64,000 nt of DNA from Adenophora triphylla var. japonica. Its lineage: Eukaryota > Streptophyta > Magnoliopsida > Asterales > Campanulaceae. Within the stretch, counting starts at the first letter, position 1. Each line of letters begins with the position of its first letter. A program made the position numbers and the translations under genes. Below the pieces are notes generated by a model that had not been told where the DNA came from, ran no database searches, and was given only the letters and a program-made list of their open reading frames with translations. The stretch spans positions 424,328 through 488,327 of the forward strand of contig JAFEMH010001350.1 in NCBI GenBank assembly GCA_022495995.1, in the 5' to 3' direction. Shown here piece by piece: positions 45,033-55,599 of the stretch.

Positions 45033-46798
45033 TGTGATGATGTGTCGCCATTTCGCGGGAAAAAATTCAATTTTTTCGCGTTTCTTTGAAAAAACCAAAT
45101 AAAACCCGGGAAAAAGAACGGAGTCGCCATGCCATTTTTGTTTTAAGGGCCAAAACTTTGAAAAAAGCCCGAGATCAGAAATTTGGGTTCGGAGGTCATG
45201 TTACACGCCGGGAAGGACGTTAGTGTGCACCCGGAATGCCTCGTAAAACGAGTCTTCCAAGCTGAAAATCATTTGTGTGTGTGTGTGTGTGTGTGTTTGT
45301 GTTTTGGCCAAAATAATTTGAAACTCAGAAAAGTAAAAATTGGGATATCTTTTTAAGACTTTAAAATGATCCCATGATTTTTTGGAAGATTTTTGGATTG
45401 AGATTTGGTACTCAAAAGACCTTTTGAAGTTGAGAGCCACTTCTGCCAGAATGAAAAAGGCAGTGGACATTTGATTTTGAAATGGATTCAAGGGTCTTAA
45501 AACTACATAATCTGGATAAACTCAGAGAAGGAAAGTTGTTCCAGACACCTTAAATAAGATTTGTGCGAAGAAATTTTCCATTTTAGAGAAGATTTGAGGG
45601 GTCAAACCCTTCTGGAAACCTCAGATATGAGATCTGGATTCCCAGAAGCTGATGAACTAGCTTCTGAAAGAAAATTTGAAAAGAGGAGTTTTACTCACCC
45701 AAAAAATAAAGTAAAAATATGTATGGAAATATCTGGATGTTGGCTACAAAAAGTGTTTTGTAGTCAACACCAAATTCCACATTTATCTGTGTCCAAAAAA
45801 TTAGACCATGGACTGAGGTCTGAGGAAATTGCTACTGGACAGCAACTTCTCAAGAAAGAAAATATGATTTTAAGGGGGGTTTTGCATCCATGCTTGTCCC
45901 CATTTCCCTAGGTTTTGGTTAGTGATCACTTGAAATTTTAGTGGTGAATCAACTATACCAAACCATCCTTGGGGTACATTAGGACTAAGCACTTCATTTG
46001 CTTGGGAAGGGGAATTTTATCCTTTGAAAATGAGATTTGATGCTTGAAAATGGTTTTTAGGGTTTTGAAAATGCGTTTGCAAGAAAACAAGAACACATTA
46101 AAGAAAATGTTGATCTTTGTAGAAGATCATCCATGGAGATGGACTTCCATGGTGATCTTCTTGGATCTTAAGACAAGAAGAAGAATGAACTACATTTTGT
46201 AGTTTGAAGATGCATGCATGGATGAGAGATTTAGGGTAAGAAGAGGGAGGTTATACCTATCTTCCTTGTATTTTGAGGATTTGGCTTGAATATTTGAGTG
46301 TTTGAGGCTTGAATGTGTTTAGGGTTTGAATTTGAGAGTGAGTGTGAGTTGGGAAATATTCAAGAGAAAATGGTGACAATTCAAGTGAATTCTCACTGTT
46401 TTCTCTCTATATTTCGCCAGAGGTTCAGTGCAAATTGTGTTGTTGCTTCCTATTTTTGTGACTGGAGGGCTCAATTTATAGCCCTCTGAATTTTACAAAG
46501 ATGTCCGCGCGGATGGGATTGGTGGCGTGTACTGTTCATTAAATGCAGCTCCAGGCTTTGGACACAAGGAATAAAATTCAAAAATATCAGCAGAAAATGT
46601 TTTTCAACTTGCTGTTTCGGGATTTTCTTAATTCTTTTGCTTTTTAAGATTCCTTTGAAGGTTTATCTTTAAATAGCAATGCCCATTTTGCCCTCACTTT
46701 GTTAGAAATGTTAGGATTGTTAGGAATTGTTAGAAATGTTATAACTTTCGTTAATTTTCTAACGAAAATTCTAACAAGCTCAAATTGGAGCACTTACA
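45033..46798 (-). repeat. E2 3' LTR
   Basis: On the - strand begins TGTAAGTGCTCC (46798), ends CATCATCACA (45033), 1766 bases. It includes a GT microsatellite (45278-45300). Confidence 0.93.
46471..46513 (-). promoter_or_regulatory. E2 3' LTR TATA region and TCCGCGCGGA
   Basis: On the - strand CTATAAATTGAG (near 46471-46482) lies about 25 bases downstream of TCCGCGCGGA (46504-46513), as in E1. Confidence 0.65.
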
Positions 46799-46811
46799 GT
46801 AGCCCCTCGGC
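46799..46811 (-). other. E2 polypurine tract
   Basis: On the - strand CGCCGAGGGGCTAC abuts the LTR; same as E1. Confidence 0.75.
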
Positions 46812-46911
46812 GACGGCGCTTTCGAAGGAAGCGGGGTCGTCGATAAGAGTAAGGCTCCATATTTGGCGGGATGATCGAGTGATCGGGTGGCTGAACCTAG
46901 CGATAGGCTAC

Positions 46912-46946
46912 CTACGTATCCCGAATGGGAATCAAGCCGGCCGTAG
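46912..46946 (+). other. Conserved two-stem hairpin, E2 copy 1
   Basis: Outer CTACG/CGTAG, inner TCCC-GAAT-GGGA. Confidence 0.6.
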
Positions 46947-47154
46947 TTCGGGTCTTTGACCCTGGAGATGATGGCGTTTTAGGTGCCTCGAACCTGATGA
47001 GCGAGTTCTGCAGTTGGTTGCTGGAGAGAAACTCTGCTGGAGATAAGAGATGACCATTTTTGGTCTGATGGCTATCCGTTCTGCTGGGGATAGGAATGAA
47101 CATTTTCGGTCTGACGGCTATCCGCTCTGCTGGGGATGATTGCGATTTATCGCT

Positions 47155-47350
47155 TTCCTAGTGATAGCGTCTTAGGTGCCTCGAACCTTGATGATGGCGT
47201 TTTAGGTGCCTCGAACCTTGGAGATGGCGTTTTAGGTGCCTCGGACCTTGATGATGGCGTTTTAGGTGCCTCAAACCTGGATGATGATGGCTTTTTAGGT
47301 GCCTTGAACCTTGATGATGATGGCTTTTTAGGTGCCTCGGACCTTAATTT
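47155..47350 (+). repeat. E2 short tandem array
   Basis: Six units of TTTTAGGTGCCTCGAACCTTG then ATGATGGCG; AGGT...ACCT in each. Counterpart of E1 13520-13700. Confidence 0.85.
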
Positions 47351-47435
47351 GAAATGGCCTTTCGGTGGACTTCGTCTGCTGCCGAAGGAGAGGGTGACCG
47401 TTTTGGTCGAGGGGCTGGACCTAATGATAGGCTAC

Positions 47436-47471
47436 CTACGTATCCCTAGTGGGAATCAAGCCCTTTCGTAG
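47436..47471 (+). other. Conserved two-stem hairpin, E2 copy 2
   Basis: Outer CTACG/CGTAG, inner TCCC-TAGT-GGGA. Confidence 0.6.
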
Positions 47472-47589
47472 TTCGAGTTTTTCTCGAAATTCCGTTGGCT
47501 TTTGGGATTCCGTTAACTTTGCTGGGGATTTTGTTAGCCTTTGCTGGGGAAAATCAGACATATTCGTCTGGGAAATCGGTCTTACGTTT

Positions 47590-47690
47590 GACTGCCGGGG
47601 GTAATTTTGATGAAAGATACGGGATTCCGTTATCTTTCTCGGGGAAATCGGACTTACGTTTGACTGCCGGGGAATGATTTCCTTGAGAGG
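47590..47690 (+). repeat. E2 two-unit version of the E1 68-74 base array
   Basis: Two ACGTTTGACTGCCGGGG words with one GAAAGATA...TATCTTTC hairpin between them. E1 carries about nine units at the same place. Confidence 0.8.
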
Positions 47691-47771
47691 GGGTTGACTT
47701 TGTCAAGTTGGGGACTGAACTGCAGAGTTCCAGATTTTTAAAGGGCAAAAGGGTCATTTTGACCCTGACAA

Positions 47772-47791
47772 TCCTATCCGCGCGGATAGGA
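47772..47791 (+). promoter_or_regulatory. A2 promoter palindrome in E2
   Basis: TCCTATCCGCGCGGATAGGA is a perfect 20-base palindrome, 157 bases before the A2 ATG. TTTTTAAATG at about 47804 may serve as TATA box. Confidence 0.6.
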
Positions 47792-47948
47792 GCGTGTTCC
47801 AGGGTTTTTAAATGAGGGGCCGCCCCCTTTCTCCTTCTCCCCTACCACTTTTACAGTTTGTCGAGAGAAAAGAGAGAGAAAGTGAGAAATCCGCCATTTT
47901 TGGCCTAAAAAGCTTCGAAATCTTTCGATTTTCTTCGATTTTTGAGCA

Positions 47949-50900
47949 ATGGAACACGGGGAAGGTGCTTTTCAAGGCCAAGGACGTGGCCCGGTGGCGG
48001 AGAGACGATTGGAGCTCGTCCGAATGAGGAGGCATTATACTCTTTCGCAATCGATTGCGGAGGAGCCCTACCCCGATGCTTGGCAACATTGGGCTTCTGA
48101 TCCGAGTCTCCGAACGGTATACTACGAATCTTTTCATTCCCTTTGTTGATTTCTTGCTTGAGATTTGAATTTTGGGTGATTTTTGAATTTTTTTTTTTTT
48201 TGAAAACTCGAATGATTGATGTTCTTGTCTTTGAATCTTGATTTTGATGCTTTGCATGTTGTAATGAGTATATGGGTATCCCAAAATGTGCATTTTGCTT
48301 GGAAAAAAAATTGGCCTTTTCGCCATTTTTTTTTTTGTAAATTCGAAAATTATAAATTGTGACTTTGATTTTTTTTTTTTTTGAATATTGATCTTGATGA
48401 TATGCATGTTGCAATGAATTTGTTGGTGTTTCAAAATGTGCATTTTGCTTGAGAAAAGAATTGGCGTTTTGCCAATATGAGATGATGATATGAATGTATG
48501 ATTTTTGATTGATTTTTTTTTTTGAAAAGTGGGACGGATTTTTCCTCCCGTTGATTGAATGCATGTTATTTTATGAAAACGGGACGGAGTTTTTACTCCC
48601 GTAGGAATGCATTTTTTTTTTTGATGAATGCATGTATGCATGTCTTATGAAAAATGGAACGGAGTTTTTGCTTCCGTAAGATGTAGGATTTTTTTTTTTT
48701 GAGATGATGAATGATATGCGTGCATGCATAGGAACTTTCTTTTTTTTTTTTTTGAAAATGTGACGGAGTTTTTACTTCCGTAAGTAAGATGTAGGATTTT
48801 TTTTTTTGAGATGATGAATGATATGCGTGCATGCATAGGAACTTTCTTTTTTTTTTTTTTGAAAATGGGACGGAGTTTTTACTTCCGTAGGATGTATGAA
48901 TGTAGGATTTTTTTTTTTTTGAGATGATGGATGATATGCATGCATGCATAGGAACTTCCTTTTTTTTTTGAAAATGAGACGGAGTTTTTACTTCCGTAGG
49001 AATGCATTTTTTTTTGATGAATGCATTGGGATTTGCTGAAAACTGTCTTCTTGTGCGAGAAAAATGGGGCTATGCTCATTGTATGCTGTTATGCTGTCGA
49101 ATTTTCTTTGAAATTTCATGATGCATATGTATGCTTTGTTTTTTTTTTTTTGTGCAAATGCAAATGCAATTTTTTTTTTTGACATTTTCTCTTTTTTTTT
49201 TATCGCAGGGTGGAAACAACTACGTTACGGAGCAGCTGAACAAGATGAAGACTCGAGGATCGGTGGAGTCTGTGGTTGACTTGTGGGACCGGCTTCCGAA
49301 TGCGGGCCGAGGAGCTTTGCCGAGTCCGAGACAGATCGTTGTTGAGACCGGGCTTTGGGAGTTTGTTGAGTGCTTGAGGGGACTGGTCAAGTTCCCTAAG
49401 AGCAAGGGCCTGATGTTTGCTTTGGCGCAGCACTGGTGGGATGCGACCCACACGTTTCACTTCTTCTGGGGCGAGGCTACGGTTACGCCTTCCGACTATG
49501 CTGCGATCACGGGTTTGTCCTTCAACGGGCGCAGCATTGAGTGGCGGGACGGCTACAGCGATGCTGATCTGCAGGCTCTTCTGGGATTTTCCCCTATTCC
49601 CAAAAAGGGGATGGGGATGGAGTATGCCGTGGTCTACGGGAAGATTTTGGAGACCATTGTGAGCTATGAGGCTGGGGAGGAGAGGATAGGCGCCGATCAG
49701 ATTGCCAGGGCCTTCTTGTGGTTTGCTTTTTCGAGCACCCTCTTTGGGCATGCTGAGGGACGGCAGCCTTTGCCTTGCCGAGGTCCTTGGAGGACATGGA
49801 GATGGTTGGAGACGTCTCTGGGAGAGGCCGGGCCGCAGAGCTTTATTTTGCTCTTGATAGGTACAATGAAGGCTGTGGAGCTCCTTGTACTGCTTTGAGT
49901 TTGCCCTGGAGGTATAAGCTCTCTTTTTGCTTTCCCCTCCTTCTCTTTTTTTTTTTTGAGCACACACTTTTTCTTTGCACTGGATTGATTTGATTTTTAC
50001 CTTTCGCAGGTATGGGCGTTGGAGTTTTTCCACGTCACGATGTGGCGATAGCCGGCGGAGTACGTCGGGGCGTATCCGGCCATGCGCTCCTGGTCCAAGC
50101 ATGCCCGGGAGAAGATAAGCTCCAGGGGGCGTACGACTCTTAGATACGCGGATTGCCTTCCTTTGACGGAGGCTGAGACGGATGAGAGGATGATATTCTA
50201 TCCCTGGGATCGCTTCGAGGTGGCGCAGCCCAAGGGCGCCGAGATTTGACCGTGCAATGGAGGATTCTGAGAGGTCTGACCTGCGATGCCTATTATCTGG
50301 GAGAGAGGGTGATGCGCCAGCATGGCGTGAACTCGCCTTTGAGGACACCGGTGGAGCCTCCCGCCGATATGATGCACCCGAGTGACAGATCTGTGACCTT
50401 TGATGACTACCGAGCCGGCCAGCACTTCTCGGCATTTGTGGCGACTGAGCCGTACCCCGTATTTGTTTTGAGGAGGCTGAGGATGCCTCAGGTTCTGGAT
50501 AGAGAGGGGCTTGGGATCCCGCGGTACCCTCGGACGGATTTTTCATATATCCAGGATGGGGTCCGATTGAGGGTGCAGATCCCTCACTCGAGCGGCTTCC
50601 ACGAGCTTTCCGGCCTCGTCCGAGTATGAAGGTATGGCTTCACCTTTTCCCCTTCTTTTTTTTTGCTTTTTCTTTTCTTTTCTTTCCTGTCATCATTTTT
50701 CGCTTCAACTGCTTCGACGCTTTTGCTTTTGTGCGCTTTCGGAGGTGGTCGTCGAGAAGCTAACGAAGCAAGTGATCGGAGCTAAGAGTTCATCAGAGGA
50801 TGGTCGCTTGCGGGCTCCTCGTGCTAGAGCAAGGCGACCACGGCCGGCGCCCGTCGACGGGAGGCTTCCCCTATTCGTTCGTAGACTTCTTCGTAGACCC

Positions 50901-51216
50901 TCTGTCTCCTCTCATTGATCCCCGCGCGGTGCTGCCTTTGGATCACGTCATTCTCGGGGATCCACACGGGCAGGGACACGTCTGGCAGCATGGTGGGTCG
51001 TCTTCGTACGTCCAGGAGTCCGACGCCTTCACCTTGGGATATGATTTTTTCGCAGATCTCGGCTTGCCCTATCAGAGCGTGCCGGTTGGTCCTGACGAGC
51101 CTCTTTCTGGAGACGAGGACGATTCTGAGCCCGAGATTTTCAGGGCTCCTAAGGAGGCGGGCCCGAGTCGCAAGAGGGGCCGGGGACAGGCGTCGGGCGC
51201 TAGGGATTTTGATTGA
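47949..51216 (+). pseudogene. E2 antisense gene A2, four-exon plant mobile domain gene, nearly intact
   Basis: Inferred exons: 47949-48116 (MEHGEGAFQGQGRG; QHWASDPSLRT), 49209-49911, 50010-50631, 50745-51216. Donors are GTATAC, GTATAA, GTATGG; acceptors are TTTATCGCAG, TTTCGCAG and CTTTCGGAG. Exon 1 to exon 2 joins in frame (phase 0). Exon 2 has WDRLPNAGRGALP, the PMD-like block THTFHFFWGEATVTPSDYAAITGLSFNG, and, after a frameshift near 49780, SLEDMEMVGDVSGRGRAAELYFALDR. Exon 3 includes NSPLRTPVEPPADMMHPS. Exon 4 ends acidic (SGDEDDSEPEIF) and then GPSRKRGRGQASG, a likely nuclear signal; stop 51214-51216. PMD family membership is from recalled motifs. Its job in the element (silencing escape, transcription, or none) is unknown. 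Confidence 0.8.
48530..49015 (+). repeat. Tandem repeats in A2 intron 1
   Basis: Five to six units of about 90-120 bases: ACGGAGTTTTTACTTCCGTA (a 5-base stem), T-tract, GAGATGATGAATGATATGC, GTGCATGCATAGGAAC, T-tract. E1 has only about two units (11540-11700). The region is an intron by comparison of splice sites. Confidence 0.8.
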
Positions 51217-51687
51217 TTACCCCCCCCTGATTTTCTAAGATTTTGAGATTTATGACTGGGATTGAGATTTGTACAGCTTATGCACATTTTTTTTTTTTTT
51301 GGATGTAATAATTTAGGATTTTATTGATGTTTGTTTGTTTTTTTTTTTTTTTGCACACTTCTTTTTTTCTTTTCTCTTCTTTTTTTTTTGGATGTAATAA
51401 TTTAGGATTTTATTGATGTTTGTTTGTTTTTTTTTTTATGCACACTCTTTTTTTCTTTTCTTTTTTTTCGGAATTTTTTTTTTAGGATTTTATTTTATGA
51501 ATGCAATGCAGTATGAATGCAGTGTTGCATGAGCCTTGGTTTTTTTTTTTGGCAAGGGTGTTTGGTGTTTGGTATATGGACTGGTTTGGGGAGGTTTTTT
51601 GCACAGGTTTCGAGCAACCGGGATGGAATATTTCCCTTTTGGTGTAGCACTGGATCGTTGCATTTTTCTCGATGAATGACAATCATG
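51217..51687 (+). other. Spacer between A2 and A1 in E2
   Basis: T-rich. It holds two copies of GGATGTAATAATTTAGGATT followed by TTATTGATGTTTGTTTG (51301 and 51390) and a T-tract after each. E1 9110-9370 is the counterpart. Likely A2 3' untranslated region and A1 upstream sequence. Confidence 0.6.
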
Positions 51688-51697
51688 TCCGCGCGGA
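51688..51697 (+). promoter_or_regulatory. TCCGCGCGGA palindrome before E2 A1
   Basis: The 10-base palindrome lies 127 bases before the A1 ATG; the E1 copy is 128 bases before its own. Confidence 0.55.
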
Positions 51698-51823
51698 GGA
51701 GTCCTGCATCTGACATTGTCCTTTAATTTTGCTTCAGATCTGGTCTCACTTTATTTCAAATTCAAATATCCTCTTCAACCTCCAGTCCAAACAGCCATTT
51801 TCGGGGAGAAAGAGAGAAAAACC

Positions 51824-53321
51824 ATGGAAAACCTTAGAAAAGCTCCATCAAAATTGTCCCAAGAATCCCAAATGTCATTTTTCAACAAGTTCAAGGATTG
51901 GTCCCGGGAGATTATGCATGAGAGGAGGTCCTTCTTTGAAGAAAGGTACCAGGTGAAGTGCTTATGGTCTCTCAAGGAATTGATTCCGGATTACGGTCTT
52001 TTGAGGGCTTCTTCCTCATTTTGGGACACTAGAAGGCATGTCTTTTGCCTTTCCTTCAATGAGATTGTTCCGACTGTGGAAGAATTTAGGGCCTTGCTTG
52101 GAGGTCCGGAGGTGGAAGAGATAGCGGTTCCTTTGCCCGGAGGGGCTTCTTTTGTTGACAGATTGTGCGTCCTCCTTCATCTTTCCCCGGAGGAAGTGCA
52201 AGGTATGATCCGTGGTCCCGATCATTTTGATATTTCCGGCCTTCCTGATAGGTTTAGGGGCCTAGGCTTGGTGGATGATGCCTATTGGGATGCCTTTGCA
52301 CTTTGTATGTTTGGCACCCTGTTCATGGTCTATTCCTTTGGGATTTGCCATCGGTCTTTGCTGGATGTCAGTTGCTCACCGTCGCCCGGCGTAGATGTCG
52401 TTCCTTTGATTTTGGGAGAGACTTTTCATGCTCTCAATAGGCTGCTACCGGAAGCGGTATATGCACGGGGCAGCCCGTTCCTCTTGACCCCGCTGGCCGA
52501 TGGAGCGTTTGGGGATTCTTCGAAACTCCCGACATGATCAAGCCTTGGACATTTGCCAGGAGGGGGTTGCGTGGATTTTGATGATTAGGGCCCATGGGAG
52601 CGTTGGATGGCTGGTCGCTGCACGAGGATATCGATGGTCGCTGCCTTGTTGGCGGGTGGAGGCTCGCAGAGTGCTTCAGGACGGGTCTCAGGTGGTCATG
52701 CTTCCGGGGCTTTCTCAGTCCAGCTTCTATATTCCGTCTTTGGTTTTGAGATAGTTTGGCTTGGAGCAGGTTCCTTTGGAGAACTTTGATGATATAGCCA
52801 CCAGGGTGGTGGCTTCTGCTTCTATGGATGATCCTTCGGTGTTTTCCTTTCTTTCCCGAGCATGGAGATATGACGTTTTTCCTCCTCGGGTTATCCTCAG
52901 GCGTCCGAGACCGGTGTTCCTGACCACTTGGTACCTGGATTGGTAAGAGAGGCATCTGGGAGAGACTCAGGTGGCTATTTTGAGGCGGCGTGAGGCCATT
53001 GTGGGTGCGGAGGACCTGACTGTTTCTGAGAGGAGGAGAGCTGAGGCGAGGACCAACCCTCATGACAGGAGCGGAGACGCTGTGACCGACTATGAGGCTT
53101 ACGTCAAGAGACAGGAGAGGAGGGCTCATATGCTACCAGCTAGGCTACAGGAGATGAGAGATGACGCTAGGGCTACTAAGGCCCTGGCAGAGGCTGGTTT
53201 GATAGATCCTGTTCCTATACCAGAGCTTGGTAGGAGGAAGACCGACATTTTTCCTGTTCAGAAAAAGAAGACTCGAAGGGGGAAGAAGAGGGGAGAGGCC
53301 AGTACGAGTGGCTTGGAGTGA
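51824..53321 (+). pseudogene. E2 antisense gene A1, PMD/DUF7745-like, two stops and a frameshift
   Basis: I prefer ATG 51824 (MENLRKAPSKLSQESQ; context ACCATGG, conserved in E1) over the in-frame ATG at 51716. The first 238 codons are open: WSLKELIPDYGLLRASSSFWDTRRHVFCLSFNEIVPTVEEFRALLGGP is the block that recalls DUF7745/PMD proteins, followed by FVDRLCVLLHLSPEEVQGMIRG and DAYWDAFALCMFG. A frameshift near 52523 (E1 reads on as LRETLDMIK) and stops at 52752 and 52944 break the rest. The C-terminus (52971-53321) is open, helical, Arg/Glu-rich and ends PVQKKKTRRGKKRGEAST, a likely nuclear signal. E3 has a truncated homologue. Confidence 0.8.
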
Positions 53322-53780
53322 CTCTGAGTTTTCCGAGTATCCCTTTCTTGCCATGGCATACATATTAGTTTGATTATATATCTTAGTTTTCTTTTAGCAG
53401 GTTGCCAGTTGTAGGAATGAATCGGGCTTAGACTCATCAAACAGTTTTTAACTTGTAATGAATATTTGAATTGCTTCAGAGTTTTTCAAGACGCTTTCAT
53501 GGTCTGATCAGTGTATTGATGTCAAAGTATGATTTTTATTTGTGTTTTAGACCGAACCGTTTCCGGCTGCCTACGTTCCCCTCATTTTGAGGAGCCTGTG
53601 TCTTCGTAGTTCAACCCGATTTTTTTTGTTGTTTTTTTTCTCGTTTGTTTGTTTTTTTTTTTTTTTTTTTTTTTTTTTTGTGCAACCCTGTTTTTTACCT
53701 AGGCCGCCCTTTTCGGGTTTTCAACCTAGTTGGGTATTACTCTTTTAGCACTTTTTTTTTGACCTTTTTTTCTTTTTTTT
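53322..53780 (+). other. Convergent 3' region between A1 and pol in E2
   Basis: Contains the hairpin at 53571-53609, a T-tract (53652-53680), the GGGTTTTCAACCTAGTTGGG block shared with E3, and a second T-tract before the pol stop. No gene. Confidence 0.7.
53571..53609 (+). other. Conserved two-stem hairpin, E2 copy 3
   Basis: Outer CTACG/CGTAG, inner CCTCA-TTT-TGAGG. Confidence 0.6.
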
Positions 53781-54950
53781 TTACGCGTAGTATCTGCGCA
53801 GCTTGTCACCATTCACTGGGTGTACAAAGGGATTCCCGTCGAGGTCTGCAAGTTGCATGGCTCCTCCGGAGAAGATCTTCCGGACGACATATGGCCCGAC
53901 CCATACAGGCTCCCATTTGCCTAGGGGGTTGATACGGACCGGGGCTTTTCTTTCAAAACGAGATCACCTTCTCGGATCTCCCGATGCTTTACTTTCTTGT
54001 CGAAGGCTCGCCATTCTTCCTTGGTAGGCTCGGATGTGTTCCATTGCTTTCAATCGGCGTTCATCTAGCAGGCCAATTCATCATGGCGACTCGGAGCCAT
54101 TCGACCTCGTTGATCCGGCTTTCCAGCAAAGATACGGAGCGAGGGATCTCTAGCTCGATTGGGAGTACGGCTTCCATTCCGTATGTGAGGGCAAACGGTG
54201 TTTCCCGCTGCCGTTCGACCGATGTTCTCGTAGCCCCGCAGTGCCAGTGTAACTTCTCGGGCCAATCTCTCGCCTGACAGCCATTTTCCTGGATGATATT
54301 TTCCATAGTCTTGTTCGCCGCCCTCGACGGCTCCGCTGGTTTGGGGCCCGTAAGGAGATGACTTGTGACGGTTATTCTCAATTCTCGCCCACTGCCGCAT
54401 TCCCCTTCGAAGTGGGATCCATTATCTGAGATGATTTCGGCTGGCAACCCGTATCTGCATACGATGTTCTCTTTGATGAAGAGGGCTACTTTCCTTGAGT
54501 TGAGGAGGACTTGGCTTCAACCCACTTGGTGAAATAATCCATAGCTACCAGGACGAATTCGTGGCCGTTGCTGCCTGATGGTGTGATTTTGCCTATGACA
54601 TCGATTCCCCAAGTGACGAAAGGCCAAGGGGTTGTCATGCAGTATAACTCGTGAGGAGGCAAGTGATTAAGATTGGAGTATCGCTGGCATTTGTCGCAGC
54701 TTTTGATGAACTGGATGCAGTCGGTTTCCATGGAGATCCAAAAGTACCCCATTCTCAGTATGATTTGCATCAGAGCTCGAGCATTCATGTGAGGGCCGCA
54801 GTACCACCTACGTATTTCTTTCATGAGTTCGGTAGCCTCGTTTGCCGATACATCGCAGAGGGGGCCTTGATAACGCTTCTTGTATAGCATATTTCCCAAA
54901 AGAACATAATGGGAGGCGAGTCGCTCTGTGGCCGAGAGACTTTTCGCTTT
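53781..54950 (-). pseudogene. E2 integrase, frameshifted
   Basis: From the 5' side: zinc-binding region with WYCGPHMNARALMQ and CDKCQRYSN, then the catalytic core with WGIDVIGK (first Asp) and FVLVAMDYFTKWVEAK; a break near 54490; then IISDNGSHFEG (second Asp) and, in another frame, SGAVEGGEQDYGKYH (Glu position); then TPFALTYGMEAVLPIELEIP and the C-terminal domain ending LRRYYA, stop at 53781. Three frames are used. E1 retains only the last part. Confidence 0.85.
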
Positions 54951-54959
54951 GATTCCTTC

Positions 54960-55590
54960 TTTATATTCCCCATCTTCATTTTTGAAAGAGGCCTCGCCAT
55001 CCTTCGTGTACCGGTAGATCTGAGTGTACCAGTGGATCATTGGCCGGTTCGGCTTCGCTTCAATTTCAAAGCAATAAGCGGGATTTTCTCTTCTACCGAC
55101 TCGAATGGTTTGATGGACTTTCCCTTCGGGTATTTCAACGAGGGAGGTTAGTGTTGCCAGAGCATCCGCAAATCCGTTGCGATCTCCGGGCAAGTAATGA
55201 AAGCCGATCTCTTTGAATCGAGTTACTAATTCTTCCATGTAAGCGTGATATTTCAGAGACCCGGGCCCACGGTCTTCCATTTGTTAGAGACCTGATTGAT
55301 GATGAGGGCAGAGTCACCATACACCTCCAATTCCTTGATATTTCTTTCAAGGGCGGCTTCCAACCCGGCTATGCAAGCTTCATATTCAGCAGCCGTTGTT
55401 GGTGACTTCGGTTCAGCTTTACCGCTATGGGGGTGTGTTCGCGCAAGGGATCGACCGTAAGCATTCCTATCCCGTTCCCCTTTTGTTTGACGCCCGTCGA
55501 AGAAGAGTTGCCAGCGATTTTCTCCTTCTAGAGCGAAGATTCCATCATCGGGAAATTGAGGTTCAGTCCTCTGACTCATCACTTGGGAAA
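54960..55590 (-). pseudogene. E2 RNase H, frameshifted
   Basis: RWQLFFDGRQTKG (first Asp), AAEYEACIAGLEAAL (Glu), LEVYGDSALIINQVSNKWK (Asp), a frame change near 55265, then YLPGDRNGFADALATLTSL (last Asp). Catalytic positions are present, so decay is by frameshift rather than active-site loss. Confidence 0.8.
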
Positions 55591-55599
55591 TCGCCGCAT

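Noticed and set aside
47155..47471. Frame encoding repeated LGASNLDDG
   Set aside because: It reads through the 27-33 base array in E2 and E1 alike; changes between units are not codon-biased as far as I can see, and no start or domain is present.
49200..50546. A 448-codon open frame on the - strand, the longest in the window
   Set aside because: It lies exactly opposite A2 exons 2-3. The + strand has the PMD-like motifs, splice sites and conservation with E1, and the reverse frame is not kept open in E1. It is a shadow of GC-rich coding sequence.
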